A stretch of DNA of 64,000 bases from UBA10518 sp022837185 (GTDB lineage: Bacteria; Desulfobacterota; Desulfobulbia; Desulfobulbales; Desulfobulbaceae): positions 62,001 through 126,000 of the forward strand of contig JAVEQK010000004.1 of NCBI GenBank assembly GCA_034007705.1. The letters run 5' to 3'. The translations under genes and the position numbers were made by a program. The notes under the pieces were generated by a model. The model was given only the letters and a program-made list of their open reading frames with translations, was not told the DNA's origin and made no database searches. Shown here one piece after another: positions 1 through 7,586 of the stretch. Numbering within the stretch: position 1 is the stretch's first letter; every line of letters starts with the position of its first letter.

Positions 1-516
1 TTCCTCGAGGACGCGTTGGTGCGTCTTCAGGTCGGATTCGTTGAACAGGACAAAACGGATGCGGCGGACAGCTGTCAGTGCGGGCAGCTCGGCAAGGATC
101 GTCCTGAAGGCGATCCGGGCCGCCGGCTCGGCCGGGTAGCCGAAAGCTCCGGTGGACAGGGCGGGAAAGGCTATGGAGGCGATGCCGGCGCGATCGGCAA
201 GCCGCAGGGCATTGCTGTAGCACGAGGCCAGCAGGACGTCGGAAGGACGGTCTCTCCCGTATACCGGACCCAGACAGTGGATCACATGCCGGTTCGGCAG
301 GCTGTGCGCCGTTGTCATAACGGCCTCCCCCGGCCGGATCGGCGCCAGGGGTCGGCACTCGGCCTCGAGCCCAGGCCCGGCGGCGCGGTGGATCGCGCCG
401 GCAACGCCGCCGCCGCTGCGCAGCCCCGCGTTGGCCGCGTTGACAATGGCCTCCATGTCGGGCTGGTCGGTGATGTCGCCCTGCACGCACTCGATGGTTT
501 TGCCTGATATCCGCAT
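1..516 (-). CDS. Macro-domain protein (ADP-ribose / O-acetyl-ADP-ribose hydrolase type), C-terminus cut by window edge
   Basis: The minus-strand frame is open from an ATG at 516 to the window edge, giving 172 codons with no stop, so the 3' end is missing. The product reads as a macro domain: QGDIT at residues 12-16, VNAAN at 25-29, the glycine-rich GGGVAGAI at 35-42 and the ligand loop STGAFGYP at 121-128. These are the signatures of the YmdB/MacroD type, which binds ADP-ribose and removes ADP-ribosyl or acetyl groups from it. GGATGAC lies just upstream of the ATG. Family assignment is firm; the actual substrate is not determined by the sequence. Confidence 0.9.
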   Translation of the reverse strand, partial: MRISGKTIECVQGDITDQPDMEAIVNAANAGLRSGGGVAGAIHRAAGPGLEAECRPLAPIRPGEAVMTTAHSLPNRHVIHCLGPVYGRDRPSDVLLASCYSNALRLADRAGIASIAFPALSTGAFGYPAEPAARIAFRTILAELPALTAVRRIRFVLFNESDLKTHQRVLEE

Positions 517-727
517 GTCATCCTCCCCGAACCAAAAAAAATCTCCCTGCCTGCCGTCTCCGGGGATTGCCGTTGCAAGCGGCTGCCCGGGGCTGTCCTG
601 TAAAAACGGCGGGCCCTGGTCCCGCAGCACCCGCGGGTTCCAACAGGCCTGCCCTAAGCCCGGCCTTCAGGGGGTGGCGGCTGCCTCTTGTTCCGGCAGG
701 CGTTAAGAGAGGGCGGTTTCCCGGGGA

Positions 728-937
728 TCAGCGTGACTCCGGCACCCCGAATTTCTTGAGCACCAGTCCCAGGGGGCAGAATCCGGAAAATCCGTACTGG
801 AAGAGATTCGCCCCGACAAAGGCGGTGAACCAGAGCCAGTACTTGCTCAGGAAAACAGGACTGGCCTCAACCCCCAGAGCGAGGCTGAGCAGGATGAAGG
901 CGCCGGCGAAAACGTGAATATAATCATTGACGGTCAT
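728..937 (-). CDS. DUF2892 (YgaP-type transmembrane domain) small membrane protein
   Basis: A 69-residue protein with two hydrophobic segments: one near residues 8-28 and one containing the run KYWLWFTAFVGANLFQYGFS. It ends with the CPLGLVLKKFGV stretch typical of DUF2892 proteins (the membrane part of YgaP-like rhodaneses, often found alone). The ATG at 937 is chosen over an upstream in-frame start at 997 because GGAGAAG sits 7 bases before it and the extra 20 residues are not membrane-like. It lies 81 bp downstream of the ArsR-family gene on the same strand, so it is probably the regulator's target. DUF2892 has no settled function. Confidence 0.75.
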   Translation of the reverse strand: MTVNDYIHVFAGAFILLSLALGVEASPVFLSKYWLWFTAFVGANLFQYGFSGFCPLGLVLKKFGVPESR

Positions 938-1018
938 GAGTCTTCTCCATGTAGAGCAGTGCGCTGCAAAGCGGGCCCGGGCCGGGGAAACCGGCACCAG
1001 GCCCGGGTGGTCCTCCTG

Positions 1019-1321
1019 TCAGGCGTCCGGTCTTTCCTCCCGGTCGCAGAACAGCTGCCGCATTGTCCTGATCAGCTCCGTTATCCGCCTGTCGCTGATC
1101 CGGTTGCAGATGAAATTGGCGTCCCTGCGGAAGTCGATGATGCCGTGGCTTCTCAGTATGGCAAGGTGCTGGGAGACGTTGGCATGGGTGGTCCGGACTT
1201 CCTTCCTGATATCCCCCACCGTCATCTCCTTTTCCTGGAGGAGGCAGAGGATTTTGAGCCGGATGGGATGGGCTATCGATTTCAGCAATTCGGCTAACTG
1301 TTCTATTTCACTGTATTGCAT
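1019..1321 (-). CDS. ArsR/SmtB-family winged-helix repressor
   Basis: A 100-residue protein starting at MQYSEIEQLA. The core is a classic ArsR fold: AHPIRLKIL opens the helix bundle, VGDIRKEV and THANVSQHLAILRSHGI form the recognition helix-turn-helix, and a wing follows. Cysteines at 26, 72 and 92 are potential metal- or redox-sensing residues, but they do not form the CxC pattern of classic ArsR, so the inducer cannot be named. The start at 1321 is preferred because the 17 residues of the longer frame lie outside the domain and run back towards the promoter. It likely represses itself and the DUF2892 gene downstream through the palindrome at 1386-1400. Confidence 0.85.
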   Translation of the reverse strand: MQYSEIEQLAELLKSIAHPIRLKILCLLQEKEMTVGDIRKEVRTTHANVSQHLAILRSHGIIDFRRDANFICNRISDRRITELIRTMRQLFCDREERPDA

Positions 1322-1384
1322 GGGCGGAACGGGTGGAAAAATTGCGGCCCGCTCCGGCGGGCCTCGGAGCAAATAACAGTGTTT

Positions 1385-1412
1385 AATTTAATGCTTAAAT
1401 ACATTTCGTCAA
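1385..1412 (-). promoter_or_regulatory. Candidate promoter and operator for the ArsR-family gene
   Basis: On the minus strand, TTGACG (1412-1407) and TAAATT (1390-1385) are separated by 16 bases. A perfect palindrome, ATTTAA-TGC-TTAAAT (1386-1400), fills most of the spacer and overlaps the -10 box. This is where an ArsR repressor would be expected to block RNA polymerase. Seen directly; function inferred. Confidence 0.55.
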
Positions 1413-1507
1413 GCAAGAAAGACCGGGACGCGCGAAGAGGGGGGAGCAACGCCGCCCCTTTCTCATTTTTCCCGGCAGCGGACATGCGGGAATAATTCAC
1501 AATGTCC

Positions 1508-1975
1508 TTACGATATTCGTTCGTTTTTCGGAAAAAGCCTGCTATAGAGATACACTGCCGCCGCCACCATGCCGATATTGACGCCGAGGTCCGGCATGAC
1601 CCTGTTCTCCGGGTACAGGAGGGAAAGACAGGTGAGTATCGAAAGGAACAGGTAGCCGGTGCGGTGAAAGCGAAAAATTTCCCGGAGGACATAAAAATTG
1701 ATTGTCGGCACGATGAAGTCGGCGGCCAGGTAAAAGTCAAAATGGCCCGCGGCTGAAATGGCGGCCAGGCGTCTGAGGGTCATGGCGAGCAGGACCGCGC
1801 CCAGCAGCAGGTTGACCCACATGTATTTGCGGCGCCGGAAAAGGAGGGATTTGTTGTTCAGCAGGAAGAGCAGTTTCGCCTGATTCTCCTCGGTTCCGAG
1901 CCGGGTGAAGATGGCTTTCTTGCTGGTGCCCGCCTGCAGCAGGCGCTCCACCTGTTTGTCAAGGGATTCGGCCAT
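1508..1975 (-). CDS. Uncharacterised membrane protein
   Basis: A 155-residue protein I do not recognise. The first 50 residues are soluble and charged (MAESLDKQVERLLQAGTSKK), resembling a short helical head. About four hydrophobic segments follow: residues ~51-70, ~80-97, ~105-120 and ~128-145. The arginine-rich RRRKY before the first segment suggests a cytoplasmic N-terminus. A GAGGAA ribosome site precedes the ATG at 1975. It stands between the ArsR unit and the divergent acs gene, with no clear partner. No enzymatic motif is visible. Confidence 0.7.
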   Translation of the reverse strand: MAESLDKQVERLLQAGTSKKAIFTRLGTEENQAKLLFLLNNKSLLFRRRKYMWVNLLLGAVLLAMTLRRLAAISAAGHFDFYLAADFIVPTINFYVLREIFRFHRTGYLFLSILTCLSLLYPENRVMPDLGVNIGMVAAAVYLYSRLFPKNERIS

Positions 1976-2116
1976 GGGTTCCTCGCCGCAAATCGTTGCC
2001 CCCCGCCACGGGGGCGGCAGGGGTGGTAAAAATCATGATTTTCAATACTCTATCTTGACAGGAACATCAACATGGGTAAATTGGAGCGTGCCTTTTCTGG
2101 GGATGTCAGTCCAAGA

Positions 2117-2146
2117 TTGACATGAATTCACGGGCATAGGAATAAT
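2117..2146 (+). promoter_or_regulatory. Candidate sigma-70 promoter of acs
   Basis: A perfect TTGACA (2117-2122) is followed after 18 bases by AATAAT (2141-2146). This would start transcription about 100 bases before the acs ATG. A second TTGACA lies at 2055-2060 with TAAATT 16 bases downstream (2077-2082), so tandem promoters are possible. Sequence-based only. Confidence 0.5.
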
Positions 2147-2254
2147 GGACCAGATGGCGCGTTCCGCGCTGCCGCGCCGCGCGCGGCACAATGAGACAGG
2201 AATAGATTGAATTTTGGATGCTGGATAAAGATTTAACATGAGAAGGAGTGCACT

Positions 2255-4240
2255 ATGAGTGGAAGTCAGGACAAAATCACCAGTCTGCTCAGCGAGGCCA
2301 GGATTTTCGAGCCTCCAGCGGAGGGCCGGGGTTCGGCCTACGTCAAAAGCATGGATGAATACCGTGCCCTGTATGACCGTTCCATGAATGATCCGGAAAA
2401 GTACTGGGCCGAGAGGGCGGAAGAGCTGACCACCTGGGACAGGAAATGGGACAGCGTTCTGGAGTGGGATTTCTCCACCCCCGATATCAAATGGTTCCGG
2501 GGCGCCAGGCTCAACGTGGCCTATAACTGTCTTGACCGGCACCTGACCGACGGCCGGCGGAACAAGGCGGCGCTGATCTGGCAGGGTGAACCGGAGGAAG
2601 ACGTCAAGGTCTACACCTACCAGATGCTGCACTCGGAGGTCTGCCGCTTTGCCAATGTGCTGAAGAAAAAAGGGGTGAAGAAAGGGGACCGGGTTTCCAT
2701 CTATCTGCCGATGATTCCCGAGCTGGCCATTTCCCTGCTTGCCTGCGCCAGGATCGGCGCTGTCCACTCCGTGGTTTTTGCCGGTTTTTCCGCCATCGCG
2801 CTGCAGAGCCGTATTCAGGACAGTGAAGCCAAGGTCCTGGTGACCGCGGACGCAGTCCTGCGGGCGGGCAAAACCATCCCCCTCAAGCCCAATGCCGATG
2901 CCGCAATGGAAAACTGTCCGACGGTCACGGACTGCATCGTGGTCAGGCGGGCCGGCAACGAGGTGCCCATGAAGGAGGGAAGGGACGCCTGGTGGCATGA
3001 AGAAGTCGGGGCCGGCGATATCACCACCGACTGCCCGCCCGAGTCCATGGACGCGGAGGACACCCTCTTCATTCTGTATACCTCCGGCTCAACCGGCAAG
3101 CCCAAGGGAGTGGTGCACACCACAGGCGGATACCTGACCTATGCCATGCATACCTGCCAGTATGTCTTCGACCTGAAGGATGACGACGTCTTCTGGTGCA
3201 CCGCGGATATCGGCTGGATAACCGGTCACACCTATATAGTCTACGGTCCCCTGGGTCTTGGAGCGACATCACTGATGTTCGAGGGGGTGCCCACCTATCC
3301 CGGTCCCGACCGGTTCTGGAAGGTGGTCGAAAAGTTCAAGGTGGACATCTTCTACACCGCCCCGACGGTTATCCGCTCCCTGATGCGGGAGGGCGAGGAG
3401 CCGACCAGGATCCATGATCTGTCCAGCCTGCGGCTGCTGGGGACGGTGGGCGAACCGATAAACCCCGAGGCCTGGATGTGGTATCATCTCAATATCGGCA
3501 AGTCCAGGCTGCCCGTGGTCGACACCTGGTGGCAGACCGAAACCGGCGGGATTCTCATCTCGCCGCTGCCGTACGCCACCCCCCTGAAGCCGGGTTCGGC
3601 GACCTTTCCCCTGCCGGGCGTCGACGCCGCCATTTACACCGAGGACGGCAGGGAAGCCGGACCGAACGAAGGGGGGCACCTGGTCATCCGCAAACCCTGG
3701 CCGGGCATGCTGCGCGGTGTCTTCGGCGATCCGGAGCGGTTCAAGAAGACCTATTTCAGCCGCTATGAAAATATTTACGACCCGGAAGACGGTGCCCGCA
3801 AGGATGAGGACGGCTATTACTGGATCATGGGCCGCCTCGATGATGTTATCAATGTTTCCGGCCACCGGCTGGGGACCGCGGAAATTGAATCGGCGCTGGT
3901 GGCTCATCCGGCCGTGGCCGAAGCGGCCGTGGTCGGCATGCCCCACCCGATCAAGGGGCAGTCGATATACGCCTATGTGACCCTGACCGCCGCGGCCAAG
4001 GAAAGCGACGAGCTGCGCAAGCAGCTGGTGCAGCATGTCCGCAAGGAGATCGGCCCCATTGCCACCCCGGAGATCATCCAGTGGGCGCCGGGTCTGCCCA
4101 AGACCCGTTCCGGCAAGATCATGCGCCGTATTTTGCGCAAGATCGCCGCCAACGAACTGGCCGATTTCGGCGATACCTCGACCCTCGCCGACCCGAGCGT
4201 GGTCGACAGTCTGTTGCAGGGCCGGCAGTCCATGGGCTAA
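2255..4240 (+). CDS. acs: Acetyl-CoA synthetase (acetate:CoA ligase, AMP-forming)
   Basis: A 661-residue AMP-forming ligase, full length for the family. It has the nucleotide loop YTSGSTGKPKG (275-285), the acetate-pocket signature DTWWQTETGG (423-432), the hinge region GRLDDVINVSGHR (526-538) and the C-terminal catalytic lysine in TRSGKIMRR (K621), which is the acetylation-controlled lysine in well-studied homologues. The N-terminal CoA-binding cap (RALYDRSMNDPEKYWAE) is typical of Acs. It converts acetate, ATP and CoA to acetyl-CoA, AMP and PPi. AAGGAG precedes the ATG. It heads a run with a DUF294 protein, an exonuclease and a DUF4212/SSS symporter, which supports acetate as substrate. Confidence 0.97.
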   Translation: MSGSQDKITSLLSEARIFEPPAEGRGSAYVKSMDEYRALYDRSMNDPEKYWAERAEELTTWDRKWDSVLEWDFSTPDIKWFRGARLNVAYNCLDRHLTDGRRNKAALIWQGEPEEDVKVYTYQMLHSEVCRFANVLKKKGVKKGDRVSIYLPMIPELAISLLACARIGAVHSVVFAGFSAIALQSRIQDSEAKVLVTADAVLRAGKTIPLKPNADAAMENCPTVTDCIVVRRAGNEVPMKEGRDAWWHEEVGAGDITTDCPPESMDAEDTLFILYTSGSTGKPKGVVHTTGGYLTYAMHTCQYVFDLKDDDVFWCTADIGWITGHTYIVYGPLGLGATSLMFEGVPTYPGPDRFWKVVEKFKVDIFYTAPTVIRSLMREGEEPTRIHDLSSLRLLGTVGEPINPEAWMWYHLNIGKSRLPVVDTWWQTETGGILISPLPYATPLKPGSATFPLPGVDAAIYTEDGREAGPNEGGHLVIRKPWPGMLRGVFGDPERFKKTYFSRYENIYDPEDGARKDEDGYYWIMGRLDDVINVSGHRLGTAEIESALVAHPAVAEAAVVGMPHPIKGQSIYAYVTLTAAAKESDELRKQLVQHVRKEIGPIATPEIIQWAPGLPKTRSGKIMRRILRKIAANELADFGDTSTLADPSVVDSLLQGRQSMG

Positions 4241-4344
4241 GGGGTATTTTTTCTCCAGGCTCCCGGCGGCGGGCAATGCCGGTCCGGTCCCGCGGGTTTC
4301 CGCGCCGGCAGGCAGAAAGCCGGGAACGGAAAATGATCAAAGCG

Positions 4345-4379
4345 GCAGGCAGAGCGCATCACGGTGCTCTGCCTGCTTT
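4345..4379 (+). terminator. Stem-loop between acs and the DUF294 gene (terminator or attenuator)
   Basis: Perfect 11-bp arms GCAGGCAGAGC (4345-4355) and GCTCTGCCTGC (4366-4376) enclose a 10-base loop and are followed by only a short TTTC. It lies just before the ribosome site of the next gene, so it may lower rather than fully stop read-through from acs. Confidence 0.6.
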
Positions 4380-4396
4380 CGGTTTGGGAGGACGAC

Positions 4397-6331
4397 ATGG
4401 CGGCTATGAAAAGAAGCGATGTGCACAGCGTGGCTCCGGAAGTGGCGATCGATTTTCTCAAGGGAATCATGCCGTTCAATTCCCTGGACGAGGAAGCCCT
4501 CAGCATGGTGGCCCGGCACTGCCGGATCGATTTCTTCCCCAAGGGAACCAGGCTCCTGACCGCCGGACAGACCGACATCACCCACCTCTATCTCATCCAG
4601 CGGGGCGGGGTGAAGAGCTTCATCACCAACGACGAGGGTCAGGTGACCCTCAAGGATTACCGGGGAGAGGGCGACTTCATCGGCGCGCTGGGCATCATTC
4701 GCGGCACCAAGGCCAACCTCAATATCGAAACCGTGGAGGATACGTTCTGTTTCCTGATCCCCCGGGAGATCTTCCTTGAACTGATTGACACCCAGCCCGG
4801 CTTCGCCCAGTACTACCTGAAGACCTTTTCCGACAAAGTCGTCAACACGGCCTATAATGAACTGCGCCGCCATAAATGGACCCTGCGGGGGGAAGAAGAT
4901 CTGTACCTCTTCACCATGCGGGCCGGGGACCTGATCAAGACGCTCCGCAAGGTCGACGCCGCCGCGACCATCCAGGAGGCCGCGGCGGAAATGGCCAGGC
5001 ATCGCGTCGGGTCCCTGCTGATCCATCAATCGGGCGATCCGGAAAATATCATCGGCATCGTCACGGACCGTGATCTGCGCATCAAGGTGCTCGCCAGGGG
5101 GTTGGATTATTCGCTGCCCATAGAGCGCGTCATGTCGTCCCCGGTGCAGAGGGTTCTTTCCCAGACGATCTGTTTCGAGGTGCTGCTCAAGATGATGTCG
5201 ACCAATATCCACCACCTGGCGGTTGAGCGGGGGGGCAGGGTTGTGGGGGTCATTACTTCCCATGACATCATGCTGCAGCAGGGCCATTCCCCCTATTACC
5301 TGTTCAAGGAAATCACCACCCAGTCGACCATTCAGGGGCTGTATCCCCTGGCCCAGAAGATCCCCGACATGATCCGCAACCTGATCAAGGAAGGGGGCAA
5401 GGCAGGCAATATCACCCGGATGATCGCGGTGCTCAACGATCATATCCTGGAACGGATGCTGACGCTGCTCCAGGATGAACTGGGGCAGCCGCCCCTCCCT
5501 TACTGCTGGCTGCTGATGGGGAGCGAGGGGAGGAGGGAGCAGACGTTTCGGACGGATCAGGACAACGCCCTCATATATGCCGACCCCCGAAGCGAGGAAG
5601 AGAAAAAGCTGGCCGAGGAGTATTTCGGCGAGTTTGCCAGGCGGGCCATCGATCATCTGGTCAACTGCGGCTATCCTCTTTGCCCCGGTGATATCATGGC
5701 ACGAAACCCGAAATGGCGGCAGCCCTATTCAGTCTGGTGCAGGTATTTTGAACGGTGGATTTCGGCGCCCGATCCCCGGGAGCTGCTGAATGTCATGATT
5801 TTCTTTGATTTCCGCCCGGGATTCGGCGACGCCACTCTGGCGGAGAACCTGCGCAATCATCTCGTCAGAACGACGCAGCGCCAGGAAATTTATCTGCTGC
5901 ATCTGGCCAAGGACTGCCTGAACAGCAGGGCCCCGTTATCCTTTTTCCGGACCTTCATCGTTGAAAAAAACGGCGAGCACAGGAACACCATGGACATAAA
6001 ACGGCAGGGGATCACGCCGTTCGTCAATTTTGCCAGGGTCATGGCGTTAAAACACGGCGTCAAGGAAACCAATACCCTCGCCCGCCTCAAGGTGCTGGCC
6101 GATGAAGGGCATATCTCCCGCAACCTCTGGCAGGCGGCCAGCGAGGCGTATGAGCTGCAGATGCAGCTGCGCCTGATCCATCAGCTGCATCAGCTTGACA
6201 ACGGCATTCTGCCGGACAACTATATCAACCCCGCCAACCTGACGGACCTGGAAAAGCGGATGCTCAAGGAAGCCTTTTCGGTCATCGAGCGCCTGCAGAC
6301 CCTGCTAAAGACGGAATTCCCGGTAATTTGA
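4397..6331 (+). CDS. cNMP-binding / CBS-pair / DUF294 nucleotidyltransferase-like regulatory protein
   Basis: A 644-residue soluble protein with four parts. A cyclic-nucleotide-binding-type beta roll (~20-130) contains FPKGTRLLTAGQTD. A CBS pair (~170-290) shows VGSLLIH, IVTDRDLR and GVITSHDIM. A DUF294 nucleotidyltransferase core (~370-395) has GSEGRREQTFRTDQDNALI, resembling the GlnD-type GSxxR...DxD active site. A helical DUF294 C-terminal domain runs to the end. The ATG at 4397 has GGAGG five bases upstream and is preferred to the in-frame start 11 codons earlier. Family members commonly sit beside acs and SSS symporter genes, as here, so a role in sensing energy state or modifying a partner during acetate use is plausible. 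The substrate is unknown. Confidence 0.88.
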   Translation: MAAMKRSDVHSVAPEVAIDFLKGIMPFNSLDEEALSMVARHCRIDFFPKGTRLLTAGQTDITHLYLIQRGGVKSFITNDEGQVTLKDYRGEGDFIGALGIIRGTKANLNIETVEDTFCFLIPREIFLELIDTQPGFAQYYLKTFSDKVVNTAYNELRRHKWTLRGEEDLYLFTMRAGDLIKTLRKVDAAATIQEAAAEMARHRVGSLLIHQSGDPENIIGIVTDRDLRIKVLARGLDYSLPIERVMSSPVQRVLSQTICFEVLLKMMSTNIHHLAVERGGRVVGVITSHDIMLQQGHSPYYLFKEITTQSTIQGLYPLAQKIPDMIRNLIKEGGKAGNITRMIAVLNDHILERMLTLLQDELGQPPLPYCWLLMGSEGRREQTFRTDQDNALIYADPRSEEEKKLAEEYFGEFARRAIDHLVNCGYPLCPGDIMARNPKWRQPYSVWCRYFERWISAPDPRELLNVMIFFDFRPGFGDATLAENLRNHLVRTTQRQEIYLLHLAKDCLNSRAPLSFFRTFIVEKNGEHRNTMDIKRQGITPFVNFARVMALKHGVKETNTLARLKVLADEGHISRNLWQAASEAYELQMQLRLIHQLHQLDNGILPDNYINPANLTDLEKRMLKEAFSVIERLQTLLKTEFPVI

Positions 6332-6334
6332 TCG

Positions 6335-7048
6335 ATGCTGCGGCAACTGAAAGGCCTGAACTGGTTCAGGAAGTCCCACCCGATAATCCGGCAGAACAGG
6401 AAGTATTTCGAGGAGTTCAGTCAGTCCAGGCCCCTGGCCGACTACACGTTCGTTGTCTTCGACACGGAGCTGACCGGGCTGAACCGGCGGCGCGACCGGA
6501 TCATTTCCATCGGCGCGGTCAAGATCGTCGACCTGCGGATCGAACTCGACCAGGTGTTTCACCAGTATATCCGCCCTCCGAACCTTGAACATACCGATTC
6601 AACGCTCATCCATAGAATCACCCCGGAACAGCTGCGGACCATGCCGGCCATGGAGGATGTCCTGCCGGGCTTTATCCAATTCTGCGGCGATGCGCTGCTG
6701 GTGGGACACTATATCACCCTGGACATGAATTTTCTCAACAGGGCGGCCAGGGAGGCCCTGGGGGGCACCATGTCCAATCCCAGCATCGACACCATGCGTC
6801 TGGCCATGGGATACAAGGAGGCGCTGTTCATGGACCGTTACGGCCATAACAAAATGTCCACCTCGTACAATCTCAGCGACCTGAGCCGTGAGTTCGGACT
6901 GCCGGAATTCAAGCCGCACGATGCCCTGGAGGACGCCCTGCAGACCGCCTATCTCTTTTTATTCCTGGTCAAGAAAATGAAGAAGGGAAAAATCCGCACC
7001 CTGAAGGACCTGTACCAGGCCGGCCGCAACGTCGACATGATGTATTAG
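6335..7048 (+). CDS. DEDDh 3'-5' exonuclease (DnaQ/PolC-epsilon-like)
   Basis: A 237-residue exonuclease. The DEDDh residues are visible: FDTELTGL gives D43 and E45, GHYITLDMNFL gives D130, and FKPHDALEDA gives H195 and D200. This is the proofreading-exonuclease fold without a polymerase. It begins 3 bp after the DUF294 stop (TGATCGATG), so the two are co-translated and probably act together. Exonucleases of this type recur next to DUF294/CBS proteins and acetate symporters in proteobacteria, but their substrate (DNA, RNA or a nucleotide) is not known. The first 35 residues are basic and lie outside the nuclease fold. Confidence 0.88.
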   Translation: MLRQLKGLNWFRKSHPIIRQNRKYFEEFSQSRPLADYTFVVFDTELTGLNRRRDRIISIGAVKIVDLRIELDQVFHQYIRPPNLEHTDSTLIHRITPEQLRTMPAMEDVLPGFIQFCGDALLVGHYITLDMNFLNRAAREALGGTMSNPSIDTMRLAMGYKEALFMDRYGHNKMSTSYNLSDLSREFGLPEFKPHDALEDALQTAYLFLFLVKKMKKGKIRTLKDLYQAGRNVDMMY

Positions 7049-7186
7049 CGCCACGGATGGGTTGACCGGTTCGGCCCTTCCGCCCCGCGGCAGCGATGCC
7101 CCGTCCCCTGCCACCGGAACTGTGCGTTCCGGCGGCCCAAATGAGAAAAATTTGCATTGCCCAAATTGCCCCTTGCTAATTCAATG

Positions 7187-7203
7187 CCATGTATGCTACA
7201 TGG
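7187..7203. repeat. Perfect palindrome upstream of the symporter genes
   Basis: CCATGTA-TGC-TACATGG, with 7-bp arms and a 3-base centre, about 120 bp before the DUF4212 start. The size suits a dimeric regulator site. No regulator gene is adjacent. Confidence 0.4.
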
Positions 7204-7271
7204 TGGCTGTTGAGATGGGAGTTATGAGCCCAACATGGTGATTCATGATAAAAATTTCGTTCACGATTATC

Positions 7272-7294
7272 GGGAGAAAAACAGTTTTTCTCCC
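7272..7294. repeat. 10-bp perfect inverted repeat in the leader of the symporter genes
   Basis: Arms GGGAGAAAAA (7272-7281) and TTTTTCTCCC (7285-7294) flank CAG. It ends about 16 bases before the AGGAGGAGAGG ribosome site of the DUF4212 gene. As RNA it forms a hairpin with a tight loop; as DNA it could be an operator. No U-tract follows, so it is not a standard terminator. Confidence 0.5.
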
Positions 7295-7324
7295 ATCAAA
7301 TTTTAGAATGAGGAGGAGAGGTAT

Positions 7325-7576
7325 ATGAAAGACATGAGTGCGTACTGGCGGGAGAACCTCCGGCTGATGACCGGATGCATCATCGTCTGGTTTGTCGTTT
7401 CATATGGTTTCGGCATTTTACTTGTGAAGCCGATGAACGCCATCCCGCTGGGGGGATACAAACTGGGTTTCTGGTTTGCCCAGCAGGGTTCCATTTACAT
7501 TTTCGTGGCGCTGATTTTCTTCTATGCGGCGCGCATGAACAAGCTGGACCGAAAATACAACGTTCACGAAGAATAG
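7325..7576 (+). CDS. DUF4212 small subunit of a sodium:solute symporter
   Basis: An 83-residue protein with two membrane segments: ~15-38 (LMTGCIIVWFVVSYGFGILL) and ~55-72. The amphipathic start MKDMSAYWRENLRLM and the middle PLGGYKLGFWFAQQGSI are diagnostic of DUF4212, the small subunit found directly before VC_2705-type SSS transporters. A strong AGGAGGAGAGG ribosome site precedes it. The large subunit begins 10 bp downstream, so the two are surely co-transcribed and probably form one transporter. The role of the small subunit in the family is not settled. Confidence 0.92.
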   Translation: MKDMSAYWRENLRLMTGCIIVWFVVSYGFGILLVKPMNAIPLGGYKLGFWFAQQGSIYIFVALIFFYAARMNKLDRKYNVHEE

Positions 7577-7586
7577 GGGGGAATCA

